Assembly (NCBI GenBank): GCA_903923395.1
Contig: CAIXXM010000006.1
Span: 1-37,129, forward strand
Length of the DNA stretch: 37,129 nucleotides
DNA from: an uncultured Acidobacteriia bacterium
GTDB taxonomy: Bacteria > Acidobacteriota > Terriglobia > Bryobacterales > Bryobacteraceae
Reading direction: 5' to 3'
The notes beneath the pieces were generated by a model. That model ran no database searches. It was not told the origin of the DNA and was given only the letters and a program-made list of their open reading frames with translations. Made by a program: the position numbers and the translations under genes. Below are positions 10,292-18,764 of the stretch, in pieces. The stretch's first letter is position 1, and each line of letters begins with the position of its first letter.

Positions 10292-10474
10292 GTTGGAAGG
10301 ATTCAGGAAAGATAGACATCCGGAACAAGATGTTTGAAGTCGAGGTTCGACCATGCCCGCCCTGCATGGTATTTAGCAGTGTTACTTGCATGATTTGTAG
10401 CTAATCATACTTATTAACAGCCAAACCGTACAGGAAGAGTACAATTCCGGGGGGACGCCTTTCTTTTCAGCGGT

Positions 10475-10480
10475 TAGAAT
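10475..10480 (+). promoter_or_regulatory. -10-like box TAGAAT before the REC-EAL gene
   Basis: TAGAAT (within GTTAGAAT) ends 7 bases before the GTG at 10488. A poor -35 (GGGACG, 10452-10457) lies 17 bases upstream. No Shine-Dalgarno sequence lies between the box and the start, which suggests a leaderless or very short-leader transcript. Confidence 0.4.
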
Positions 10481-10487
10481 TGAGCCA

Positions 10488-11768
10488 GTGTGTTGTTCCG
10501 CACTTTGGCTGATGAAGACCCCGAATTACAATGCAGCGGGTGCGAAACACGAAGGCAGGCGGCTGCTGGTTCTGGATGACGACGCGTCTGTAGGTGAGAC
10601 GGTGTGTGCCATCGCGGACCGTACCGGCATCCAGGCGCGCTGGGCCACCAGTGCCCAGGAGTTCTTCGCTCAACTGGCGCTTTGGGAACCGCAGTACATC
10701 ATCATTGACCTGGTTATGCCTGATATCGATGGCGTGGAGATGTTACGCAGGCTTGCGCTGGTGAATTGTGAAGCGACGGTGATTGTCGCGAGTGGTCTGG
10801 GTACGCGAGTCCTGGAAGCTGCAGGCCGCGTGGCTGCGGAGAACGGGCTGAAGATAGCAGGTGTCCTGCATAAACCGTTTACTTCGCGGAGCCTGCGCCA
10901 GCTTCTGGCAGCCGCGGTGCCCGGCGCGAACCACGAACTGCACAGCCAACACCCTGCTGCGAAGCCGGAGATTACACACGGGGAACTGGAGGAGGCACTG
11001 CGGCACGGTCGTGTTGTTACTTACTATCAGCCTAAGATCTCCTGCTTTGATGGTTCACTCACCGGGTTTGAGGCTCTTGCCCGCTGGGAAGATCCTGAGT
11101 TCGGACTCATTTCGCCGGACTATTTCATACCCTTCGCGGAGGCCTCCGGCCAGATACTTCCGCTGACGGATTATGTGGTTCATACGGCGGTCCGCTGGCT
11201 GGCCGATAACTTCCCGGTGGCCAATATTTCCATCGCAGTCAACATATCTGCCCGCGTGCTGGAAGACACCGGCTTTTCGGCCCGTTTGATGGATGCGTGT
11301 CTTCAGTACGGGATTCCTCCCGGCCGGATCACTCTGGAAATTACCGAATCCAGTACCGTACAGAACCCTGTTACTGCTCTCGAAGTGCTCACACAGTTCC
11401 GCATCAAAGGCTTCCAGTTATCGATCGATGATTTTGGCACCGGTTATTCCTCTTTATCCCAGTTAGCCGGTCTGCCGTTTTCCCAGATGAAGATTGATAA
11501 GACCTTTGTCCTTTCTGCCCGCAAGTCCGCCGAATCCCGCAAGATCGCTACATCGATTGTTCGTCTTGCGCATGCTCTGGGCTTGCAGGTGACAGGCGAA
11601 GGCGTGGAGGATGAGTGGAGTCTCCGCTTTCTGCAAGATATCGGCTGTGACTCCGCCCAGGGCTTCCTGTTCGCTCCCGCTCTTTCTCCGGAATCTGCCG
11701 TGGCATGGGTCCGGACCTGGAGGCCACAGGAGATCGGCTGTATGTTCCGGGGGATGTATGACTTTTGA
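10488..11768 (+). CDS. Response regulator with EAL domain (c-di-GMP phosphodiesterase)
   Basis: This 426-residue cytoplasmic protein is a receiver plus EAL output. The receiver (about 24-140) has the acidic cluster LDDD, phospho-acceptor D74 in IIDLVMPD and K129 in HKPF. The EAL domain (about 160-410) keeps the residues linked to catalysis: the EAL glutamate (E195 in FEALARW), Asn in VNISA, ITE, DDFGTGYSSL, the KID lysine, EGVE and QGFLF. It should hydrolyse c-di-GMP to pGpG when phosphorylated. The start is either GTG 10488, 7 bases after a TAGAAT box, or ATG 10512 (8 codons shorter). The next gene, a hybrid kinase, begins 11 bases inside this one, so the pair is probably a cognate signalling unit. 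Confidence 0.93.
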   Translation: MCCSALWLMKTPNYNAAGAKHEGRRLLVLDDDASVGETVCAIADRTGIQARWATSAQEFFAQLALWEPQYIIIDLVMPDIDGVEMLRRLALVNCEATVIVASGLGTRVLEAAGRVAAENGLKIAGVLHKPFTSRSLRQLLAAAVPGANHELHSQHPAAKPEITHGELEEALRHGRVVTYYQPKISCFDGSLTGFEALARWEDPEFGLISPDYFIPFAEASGQILPLTDYVVHTAVRWLADNFPVANISIAVNISARVLEDTGFSARLMDACLQYGIPPGRITLEITESSTVQNPVTALEVLTQFRIKGFQLSIDDFGTGYSSLSQLAGLPFSQMKIDKTFVLSARKSAESRKIATSIVRLAHALGLQVTGEGVEDEWSLRFLQDIGCDSAQGFLFAPALSPESAVAWVRTWRPQEIGCMFRGMYDF

Positions 11769-14700
11769 GACAGCGCGCCAGGTGTTCTTCGACAAATTTC
11801 CAGATCCGATGTGGGTCTATGATGTCGAATCCCTGCGCTTCCTTGAAGTGAATCAGGCTGCCGTCGAGCAGTATGGTTATTCCCGCGCGGAATTCCTTTC
11901 CATGACGATCCAGGAGATCCGTCCAGAGGAGGATGCCGCTAAGTTATCCCAATATATCAGTGTGCGCCCGGCAGACACATCTGTTGAGCCAAAACTTTGG
12001 CGTCATCGGATCAAGAATGGCGATTTGATCGACGTTGAAATTACTTCTCATGGCTTCGGTGAAGGGCGTGAGAGCGTGCGCCTGGTCCGCGCCAGAAATG
12101 TGACGGACTTACTGGAGGTGGAACGCAGGAAGGCGGCACTACTGCAGCAGGAGCGGGAGATCCGGGAGCGTGCCGAGGCGACGGCCCAGTATTTTCAATC
12201 CCTGTTTGAAGCACTGCCGGGAAAATATCTTGTGCTGACGGCCGAAAATTACCAAATCGTTGCCGCGAGTCAGGATTATTGCGACGCCACTCTTACCGTT
12301 CGGGAAGAGATTCTGGGGCGGCGCTTATTCGATGTATTTCCCGATAATCCAGAGGAGCCGGAGGCAGACGGCGTGACAAATCTCCGTGCGTCGTTGGAGC
12401 GTGTCAAGCGCTCCGGGGTCCCGGATGTTATGCCGGTGCAGCGCTATCCGATTCTTCGGCCGGAAGAGGAGGGCGGCGGCTTTGAAGAGCGTTACTGGGA
12501 CCCGGTAAACAAGCCGGTCAAGAGTCCTGACGGCCGGGTGATCTATATCATTCACGCGGTGGAGGATGTTACTCTTCTGGTGCGCTCCGTGGCAGAGATT
12601 ACAGAGCAGCACAGTTCAGTACTGCAGGGTGGGCAAAGCACGGAGATATGGCTCGACAGCCTGCTCTATTCCCGAGAGTTGCGCGAAACTTACGCGACTT
12701 TGCAGCAGCAACAGGCGATCCTGCGCAATACACAGAGCCTTGTGGACGCCGGCAGCTGGCAACTCGATCTCCGCACCAACGCGCTCGAGTGGGCGCCGAA
12801 TATTTACTCGATTTTTGGCGTGGCACCGAATAACTTCGGGCATACGCTGGACTCCTTCCTCGAACTCGTCCACCCCGATGACCGCGATGCATTCCGGCTC
12901 CATCAAACCCAGGCCGTTGCCACGGACAAACAGTTCAACTTCATTCACCGGATCATCCGTCCTGATGGTTCCACGCGCACCGTTCGTGAAGTAGCCGAAG
13001 TTCTGGTGACACCCGGTGGCCCTGTGCTCACCGGCGTTCTCCAGGATGTGACGCGGCAATTGGAAGCGCAGGACGAAGCACGCAACGCGATTCTGCTGCA
13101 GCGCCTGGCTGGACGTATTGGTAAATTCGGCGGCTGGCGCTATGGCTTGCAGGATTCACGCATCCTCTGGAGCCCCGAAACGGCGGCCATACATGAAGAG
13201 CCCGAAGGTAAGTTTCCCAGTCCGGAGCAGGCGCTCTCTTATTACGCACCCGAATACCGTCCGCGGCTGCGGGCGGCATATTTCCAATGCATTGAGCGTG
13301 GCCAGCCTTTCGATGAAACGCTGGAACTGATTACAGCCAGGGGCAACCGCATTTGGGTCCGCACTACCGGGGAAGCTGTCCGGGATGACAAGGGCCATAT
13401 CTGCGCCGTCCACGGTTCGTTCCAGGATGTTACAGAACTGGTTCGCGCACGCGAACATGCCGGCGAGTTATCCCGCAAGTTACTGGATTCGCTCGAAAGC
13501 ATTAGTGACGGCTTTCTCACTCTTTCCCGTGATTGGACCATCACCTTCGTCAATACCCAAGCCGAGTTGATGCTGGAACGCAACCGCGGGGAACTTCTGG
13601 GGACTCCGATCTGGCATGCTTTTCCAGCCCTCGCAGGGTCACAGTTCCAGACCTCCATGGAATTGGCATGCAGCACGGGCAGGACGGAGCGCTTCACCGG
13701 CCTCTACGCGCCCGCGAAGAAGTGGTTTGAAGTGAACGCGTATCCCTCGCAAGATGGACTCGCCGTCCATTTCCGGGATGTTACCGCCGGACGGGCCCGC
13801 GATGAGCATCTGCGCCTCCTGGAAGCTGCGGTCTCCCGCCAGAACGATATCCTTCTGATCACCGAGGCGGAGCCAATAGATGCACCGAACGGTCCGAGAA
13901 TCGTCTATGTCAACGATGCGTTTGTCCGCCGCACCAGTTATTCCCGCGAAGAGGCTATTGGTAAAACGCCGCGCTTGTTGCAGGGTGCCAAGACGCAGCG
14001 CGCTGAACTGGACCGTATTCATGAAGCCCTCCGAAACTGGCAGCCGATCCGCTCGGAACTGATTAACTACACCAAAGACGGCAGGGAATTCTGGCTCGAA
14101 CTGGACATCGTTCCCATCGCCAATGAACATGGCCGGTATACGCATTGGGTCGCGGCGGAACGCGATATCAGTGAGCGCAAGAAAGCGGAAGAAGTTGCCG
14201 CGCTCCATGAGGAACGGTTTCAGCTTGTCGCCACAGCCACCAACGACGTAATTCGCGATTGGGATATGACCAATGGCAAGGTCTGGTGGAATGATGGCTA
14301 TCTCAGCCTCTCCGGCAATTACACGATTCCCGTGGATTGCGGCGTCGAATCCTGGACCGGCCTGATTCATGCGGACGACCGCAGCCGGATTCTCAGTCAG
14401 TTGAACCAGGGCATCCTGGGCGGCAGCAGCAGATGGTCAGAGGAGTACCGCTGCCAGCGTGCCGATGGCAAGATCATTCAGATCATAGACCGCGGCTTTT
14501 TCCTGCGTGACCGCTCCGGCAAGGCCGTTCGCATGATTGGCAGCATGATGGATGTCACCGAACGCCGCGAGTTGGATGAGAAGCTCCGGCAATCCCAAAA
14601 GCTCGAAGCGGTGGGTCAACTCACCGGGGGCGTCGCGCATGACTTCAATAACCTGCTCACGGTCATCGTGGGGAATTCGGAACTCTTGCGGGAAGAACTG

Positions 14701-15723
14701 GAAACTACACCGCGGCTCTGGCACCTGGCGAACATGACGGTCACAGCGGCAGAGCGTGGCGCGGAACTCACCAACCGTCTGCTCGCGTTCGCCCGGCGGC
14801 AGCCCTTGCAGCCCAAAGTGCTCAACCTCAACAAACTCCTCGGCGGGATGGATGCTCTGCTGCGGCGTACACTTGCGGAAAACATTGATATCCGCACCGT
14901 GCGCGGCGCGGGGGTGGGCTTGACCGAGGTGGACCCCGGGCAATTGGAAGTCGCGATTCTCAATCTGGCTATCAACGCCCGCGACGCGATGCCGGAGGGT
15001 GGCCGTCTCACCATCGAAACCTCAAACGTCACGCTCGATGATCAGTACTCCTGGCAGCACCACGATGTTCGCCCCGGCGACTATGTCATGATTTCGGTCT
15101 CAGACACCGGGACGGGCATGCCTCCTGAGGTCGTGGCCCGCGCCTTTGACCCCTTCTTCACGACCAAGGAAGTTGGCAAGGGCAGCGGACTCGGGCTCAG
15201 TCTGGTCTATGGTTTCGTCAAACAATCCGGTGGACACGCCAAGATCTATTCCGAACCGGGCGAGGGAACGACTGTCAAACTCTACCTTCCACGCGTTCGG
15301 GAAGGGCAGTTTGCTGCTGAGGATGATATCCGGCGGACGTCGGTGCAAGGCGGCTCAGAGCACATTTTTGTGGTGGAAGATGACGAACTCGTTCGTACGC
15401 ATTTGGTCAATCAGTTGAAGGCGCTCGGTTACCGCGTCAGCATGGCGGAAAATGGCAAAAAGGCTCTCGATTTGCTGCACCGGTTGGATGATGTCGACCT
15501 TCTATTCACCGATATCGTGATGCCGGGCGGTATGAATGGCAGGGAACTGGCTGAGTCGGCGAGCGCGATCCGTCCGGGCTTGAAGATCCTCTTCACCTCC
15601 GGGTACACGGAAAATGCCGTGGTGCACCAAGGGCGGCTGATCCAGGGCGTCCAACTGCTGAGCAAGCCGTACCGGCTGCAGGAAATGTCGGCGAAAGTCC
15701 GCAAAGTGCTGGGTGGTTCTTAA
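11758..15723 (+). CDS. Multi-PAS hybrid sensor histidine kinase with C-terminal receiver
   Basis: This 1321-residue protein has no membrane segment and is therefore probably a cytoplasmic sensor. Seven PAS-like units are visible, at about residues 10-115, 144-280, 321-437, 450-563, 574-681, 684-807 and 817-939. Several end in the D-V/I-T/S signature. PAS6 looks like a LOV domain (GKTPRLLQG, then NYTKDGREFWLELDIVPI), but the photoactive Cys of the usual N-C-R-F-L-Q motif is Pro, so flavin photochemistry is not expected. The kinase core follows: H961 in GGVAHDFNN, an N-box with NARDAM, and SDTGTGMPPE / GSGLGLS ATP-binding loops. The receiver has D1252 (FTDIVMP) and K1303 (SKPY). The start at 11758 overlaps the EAL gene by 11 bases; an upstream start at 11611 would lie wholly inside that gene. 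It probably phosphorylates the REC-EAL protein. Confidence 0.92.
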   Translation: MTFETARQVFFDKFPDPMWVYDVESLRFLEVNQAAVEQYGYSRAEFLSMTIQEIRPEEDAAKLSQYISVRPADTSVEPKLWRHRIKNGDLIDVEITSHGFGEGRESVRLVRARNVTDLLEVERRKAALLQQEREIRERAEATAQYFQSLFEALPGKYLVLTAENYQIVAASQDYCDATLTVREEILGRRLFDVFPDNPEEPEADGVTNLRASLERVKRSGVPDVMPVQRYPILRPEEEGGGFEERYWDPVNKPVKSPDGRVIYIIHAVEDVTLLVRSVAEITEQHSSVLQGGQSTEIWLDSLLYSRELRETYATLQQQQAILRNTQSLVDAGSWQLDLRTNALEWAPNIYSIFGVAPNNFGHTLDSFLELVHPDDRDAFRLHQTQAVATDKQFNFIHRIIRPDGSTRTVREVAEVLVTPGGPVLTGVLQDVTRQLEAQDEARNAILLQRLAGRIGKFGGWRYGLQDSRILWSPETAAIHEEPEGKFPSPEQALSYYAPEYRPRLRAAYFQCIERGQPFDETLELITARGNRIWVRTTGEAVRDDKGHICAVHGSFQDVTELVRAREHAGELSRKLLDSLESISDGFLTLSRDWTITFVNTQAELMLERNRGELLGTPIWHAFPALAGSQFQTSMELACSTGRTERFTGLYAPAKKWFEVNAYPSQDGLAVHFRDVTAGRARDEHLRLLEAAVSRQNDILLITEAEPIDAPNGPRIVYVNDAFVRRTSYSREEAIGKTPRLLQGAKTQRAELDRIHEALRNWQPIRSELINYTKDGREFWLELDIVPIANEHGRYTHWVAAERDISERKKAEEVAALHEERFQLVATATNDVIRDWDMTNGKVWWNDGYLSLSGNYTIPVDCGVESWTGLIHADDRSRILSQLNQGILGGSSRWSEEYRCQRADGKIIQIIDRGFFLRDRSGKAVRMIGSMMDVTERRELDEKLRQSQKLEAVGQLTGGVAHDFNNLLTVIVGNSELLREELETTPRLWHLANMTVTAAERGAELTNRLLAFARRQPLQPKVLNLNKLLGGMDALLRRTLAENIDIRTVRGAGVGLTEVDPGQLEVAILNLAINARDAMPEGGRLTIETSNVTLDDQYSWQHHDVRPGDYVMISVSDTGTGMPPEVVARAFDPFFTTKEVGKGSGLGLSLVYGFVKQSGGHAKIYSEPGEGTTVKLYLPRVREGQFAAEDDIRRTSVQGGSEHIFVVEDDELVRTHLVNQLKALGYRVSMAENGKKALDLLHRLDDVDLLFTDIVMPGGMNGRELAESASAIRPGLKILFTSGYTENAVVHQGRLIQGVQLLSKPYRLQEMSAKVRKVLGGS

Positions 15724-16871
15724 GCTGCCCGGCGCAGAGAGTTCCAGGCGATTTCGCCGAGTTCCCGCGGGAGCGAGTGGATCAAGCGGCGCTTCAAGCC
15801 TGCGTAGGGCTGAGTGCCGGCAAAGAGATCCTGGACCACACCCTGCACAGTGGGGCTCAGCCGGGCCGATTGCACCATGCGGCTGAAAATGGGGGCACCC
15901 AGGAATCTGCCCCGGAAAAGGCGGTGCGCCAGGCGGCTGGAAACTTCGAGATCCAGCGTGAATTCCTTCTTCAACCTCTTCCGATAGCCTACGCTGGCAC
16001 GTTCCGGACCGTCTTCCAGCAGCGCCTGCGCCGCGAGATCACCAGAACGGATGGCGTAGTAGATGCCTTCGCCCGTGACCGGATCCACCAAACCCGCGGC
16101 ATCACCCGTAGCCATCCAGCCTTCGCCAGCCACATGGTTGCGCCGCCAGGCTTCCGGCTCCAGGCAGGGCAGCAAATGGCTGTAGAATGCGGCACCCTCG
16201 CGGGAGATCCCCTTTTCGTCCATGTAACGATGCAGCCGTTCCCGCAAGGCGGCATTCGGTTCGCCCTTGCCGCAGATGCCCACGGACATGTGACCGCAGC
16301 GGGGAAAGACCCAGATGTACCCTTCCAGTTCCGGCAGGAAGGCGAGATCAATGCGATCATGCTCGCCTGGCACGAAGTAGCCCGCCGTACCCATGGTGTC
16401 CCGGGGTGTCAGGTGGGTGCCGAAATCCCGCAGGGAATTACGCGCGCCGGTGGCAATGATGCAATGGTCCGCCTTCACGCGGCCTGTCTTGGTTTGGATC
16501 TCCCAGCCCGCACCATTCCGTTCCGCCGAAATCACCCGGGTCTGCTCAATTTGCGCCCCGGAGCGGACCGCACGTTCCAGCAGCAAGCCATTCAGATCGA
16601 CGCGCGAGTAGATTAGCAGCGGCTGTTCCAGTTGCAGCTTGACAGGCTTCACCCCGGGCGCTTCAATGATGGTTTCGCGAACCACCTTCTTGACTGCGGT
16701 GCCGTGTTGCAAAAAGGGATATTGGGAGTAGGACTTGAAGGTGACACCTCCACCGCAAGGCTTCTCCCAGGCAGGTTTTTCGTCAAACAGCAGCGTCTCC
16801 ATTCCGGCATCCGCCAGATGTTCCGCCGCCATGGCCCCCGAAGGCCCCCCTCCGAGAACCGCAACTCTCAT
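15720..16871 (-). CDS. Geranylgeranyl-reductase-family FAD-dependent oxidoreductase
   Basis: This 383-residue flavoprotein has an N-terminal Rossmann FAD motif (VLGGGPSGAMAAEHLADAG, then LLFDEK about 20 residues later). The family signature PCGGGV is present, as is the second FAD motif GDAAGLVDPVTGEGI around residues 252-267. Members reduce isoprenoid chains (geranylgeranyl groups of chlorophyll, quinone or archaeal lipids) or act as related halogenase-like monooxygenases; the substrate here is unknown. It starts with a 4-base ATGA overlap on the lipoprotein gene (16868-16871) and is last in the hemC operon. A tetrapyrrole or quinone side-chain role is tempting but is only inference from context. 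Its stop overlaps the stop of the convergent hybrid kinase gene (15720-15723). Confidence 0.85.
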   Translation of the reverse strand: MRVAVLGGGPSGAMAAEHLADAGMETLLFDEKPAWEKPCGGGVTFKSYSQYPFLQHGTAVKKVVRETIIEAPGVKPVKLQLEQPLLIYSRVDLNGLLLERAVRSGAQIEQTRVISAERNGAGWEIQTKTGRVKADHCIIATGARNSLRDFGTHLTPRDTMGTAGYFVPGEHDRIDLAFLPELEGYIWVFPRCGHMSVGICGKGEPNAALRERLHRYMDEKGISREGAAFYSHLLPCLEPEAWRRNHVAGEGWMATGDAAGLVDPVTGEGIYYAIRSGDLAAQALLEDGPERASVGYRKRLKKEFTLDLEVSSRLAHRLFRGRFLGAPIFSRMVQSARLSPTVQGVVQDLFAGTQPYAGLKRRLIHSLPRELGEIAWNSLRRAA

Positions 16872-17281
16872 TGTTTCGCCGGGGGAAGGGAAGAGGGATC
16901 AACGGGCGGATGTCCAGCGGGCATCTCACCGCCAGCAGCCGCACCGCCCGGCACCGCGGGAACACCGCTAGCCGTAGCTCCGCCGTGGGCTGCTACGTTG
17001 CCTTTGCGTGCAGCTATGTGCCAGCCATCTTCCTTCTTTTCCATGGTGTAGCGCATCTGCATGCCAGCGTTCGGCTGTCCCTTGGGCGCAAAGTTCACCA
17101 TCGCGTCGGCTGTGTCGCCATGGAAGGCAATCGAGGTAACCTGCACATCCATGTTGTTGACATCGACCTTCTTGGCGAGATCTGTAATGATCCCTTTCTT
17201 GACGGCTTCCGATGTTTCCGGCGCCTTGGAGCAGCCGGTGAGAAGCAGGAGGGAGAAGGCGAAAATGGATAGTGTTTTCAC
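16868..17281 (-). CDS. Small secreted lipoprotein of unknown function
   Basis: The start is GTG at 17279-17281, 4 bases after the cobA/hemD stop. It gives a type II signal peptide, MKTLSIFAFSLLLLTGC, with lipobox LLTGC and the lipidated Cys at residue 17 of 137. The longer open frame back to 17407 is antisense-like read-through into the upstream gene and lacks a sensible signal. The mature part is short. It has a region predicted to mix helix and strand (ITDLAKKVDVNNMDVQVTSIAFHGDTADAMVNF) and the phrase MRYTMEKKEDGWHI, reminiscent of DUF4878/lumazine-binding-type small folds. It ends in a Gly/Ala/Pro-rich, probably disordered tail. I do not recognise the family with certainty. It is embedded in the heme operon by very short spacing and an ATGA overlap. 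Confidence 0.75.
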   Translation of the reverse strand: MKTLSIFAFSLLLLTGCSKAPETSEAVKKGIITDLAKKVDVNNMDVQVTSIAFHGDTADAMVNFAPKGQPNAGMQMRYTMEKKEDGWHIAARKGNVAAHGGATASGVPAVPGGAAAGGEMPAGHPPVDPSSLPPAKQ

Positions 17282-17285
17282 AGCT

Positions 17286-18764
17286 TCAGTATATTCTCCG
17301 CGCTTGTGCCCGCAATGCGGCAATAATTCCGTCCACAGTGTATTCTGATGCTTCTGCCGCAGGTTCGATGTTATTTTTGCGCAGCGTAGCCGAAGTGACC
17401 GGACCAATACTCATTGCCCGTACCCCGTGCAGGGTTCCGGTTGCCTCCAGCGTATTTTGCACGGTGGAGGAACTCGTAAACACAATCCAGTCGGGCGCTT
17501 GTTCCAGGACGTGCTTCGCACGGGCCGCCAGATTCTCTGGAGCGAGAGTCTGGTAGGCCTCGACAACATCCACGAGCGCACCCCGCTCGCGCAGCATCAT
17601 CGGCAGGACATCCCGTGCCACTGCTGCCCGTGCCAGTAGAATCCGCTGGCCCGCTACGGAATACGCTTCGAGCGCCCGCAGCAAGCCCTCTGCCACAAAC
17701 TCATCCGCCATCACGTCGACCTTGAGAAGGTGTTCGGCCAGGGCGTCGCGCGTCGCTGGACCGATCGCGCCAATCTTGCCGCGGATCGCCCTTGTATCTA
17801 CCGTGCTGACGCGCAAACGTTCAAAGAAGGCACGTACGCCATTGGCGCTGGTAAAGAGCAGCCAGTCATAACTTCCCAGTTCCGCAATGGCAGAATCGAG
17901 CGCCGAGTAACTCTCTGGAGGCCGGATCTCGATGGCGGGCATTTCGACTACATGCGCCCCCAATTCGCGCAAGGGCTGGCTCAGGGCCGCGGCTTGCTCT
18001 TTGGGCCGCGTCACCACAATCGTTAGCCCGAACAGTGGCAGGTGCTCAAACCAATTCAGCTTTTCCCGCAATTCCACCACGCCGCCGACGATAAAGCTGG
18101 CGGGCGGCTTCATCCCCGCCTGGCGCACCAGTCCGGGCAGCGTTGCCAGCGTTCCCGTGATCACTTCCTGATCCGGCCGGGTACCCCACCGGACGCACAT
18201 GGCCGGTGTTTCCGGTGACCGTCCGCCCGCAATAATCCGTTCTGCAATGGCTTCGAAGTAAGACAGGCCCATGAAGATGACCAGCGTTTCCGCGGTGCCG
18301 ACCTTCATCCAATCGATCTTCTCCACATCATGCCCGGTCACGAACGTCACCACGGATGTGTGATCTCTGTGGGTGAGCGGCACCCCGGTATAGGCCGCGA
18401 TGCCGAGCGCTGAACTAACGCCCGACACGACTTCGAAGGGGATGCCGGCATCTGCCAGAGCTTCCGCTTCTTCGCCGCCGCGCCCGAACAAATAGGGGTC
18501 ACCGCCCTTGAGGCGAACGACGTTCAATCCCCGCCGCCCGCGCTCCACCAGCAGTTCGGAGATTTCGTCCTGCGGCATAGAGTGGTTGGATTTCTTCTTG
18601 CCTACGTAGAGAAGTTCCGCAGAGGGCGGAGCAAAATCCAGCAGCGCTTCGTTGGCCAGGTTGTCATAAAGGACGCAATCCGCGGTCGCAAGAACCCGTT
18701 TGCCTTTGAGCGTCAATAACTCCGGGTCGCCAGGCCCTGCACCGACCAGGTAGACCTTGCTCAT
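17286..18764 (-). CDS. cobA/hemD: Uroporphyrinogen-III C-methyltransferase / uroporphyrinogen-III synthase fusion
   Basis: This 492-residue two-domain enzyme covers consecutive tetrapyrrole steps. Residues 1-240 are the SAM-dependent methyltransferase: VYLVGAGPGDPELLTLKG at the N-terminus, VVRLKGGDPYLFGRGGEE at about 82-99, and the VVSGVSSALGIAAYTGVPLTHR loop at about 112-133. This part makes precorrin-2, the branch to siroheme and cobalamin. Residues from about 246 (LTIVVTRPKEQAA) to the end form the U3S fold, which cyclises hydroxymethylbilane with D-ring inversion. CobA-HemD fusions are known in several phyla. It begins with a 4-base ATGA overlap on hemC, so hydroxymethylbilane is made and consumed by coupled gene products. 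No precorrin-2 dehydrogenase or chelatase is seen nearby. Confidence 0.95.
   Translation of the reverse strand: MSKVYLVGAGPGDPELLTLKGKRVLATADCVLYDNLANEALLDFAPPSAELLYVGKKKSNHSMPQDEISELLVERGRRGLNVVRLKGGDPYLFGRGGEEAEALADAGIPFEVVSGVSSALGIAAYTGVPLTHRDHTSVVTFVTGHDVEKIDWMKVGTAETLVIFMGLSYFEAIAERIIAGGRSPETPAMCVRWGTRPDQEVITGTLATLPGLVRQAGMKPPASFIVGGVVELREKLNWFEHLPLFGLTIVVTRPKEQAAALSQPLRELGAHVVEMPAIEIRPPESYSALDSAIAELGSYDWLLFTSANGVRAFFERLRVSTVDTRAIRGKIGAIGPATRDALAEHLLKVDVMADEFVAEGLLRALEAYSVAGQRILLARAAVARDVLPMMLRERGALVDVVEAYQTLAPENLAARAKHVLEQAPDWIVFTSSSTVQNTLEATGTLHGVRAMSIGPVTSATLRKNNIEPAAEASEYTVDGIIAALRAQARRIY

Noticed and set aside
10351-10408. Two short inverted repeats before the REC-EAL gene taken as operators or a terminator
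   Set aside because: Stems are only 6 bp with 7-base loops and no upstream plus-strand gene needs a terminator; they could be chance.
11611-11757. An earlier start for the hybrid kinase
   Set aside because: The 49 codons lie wholly within the EAL domain gene; the ATG at 11758 begins the first PAS directly.
13810-14180. Calling PAS6 of the kinase a LOV photoreceptor
   Set aside because: The adduct-forming Cys is Pro, so ordinary LOV photochemistry is not supported.
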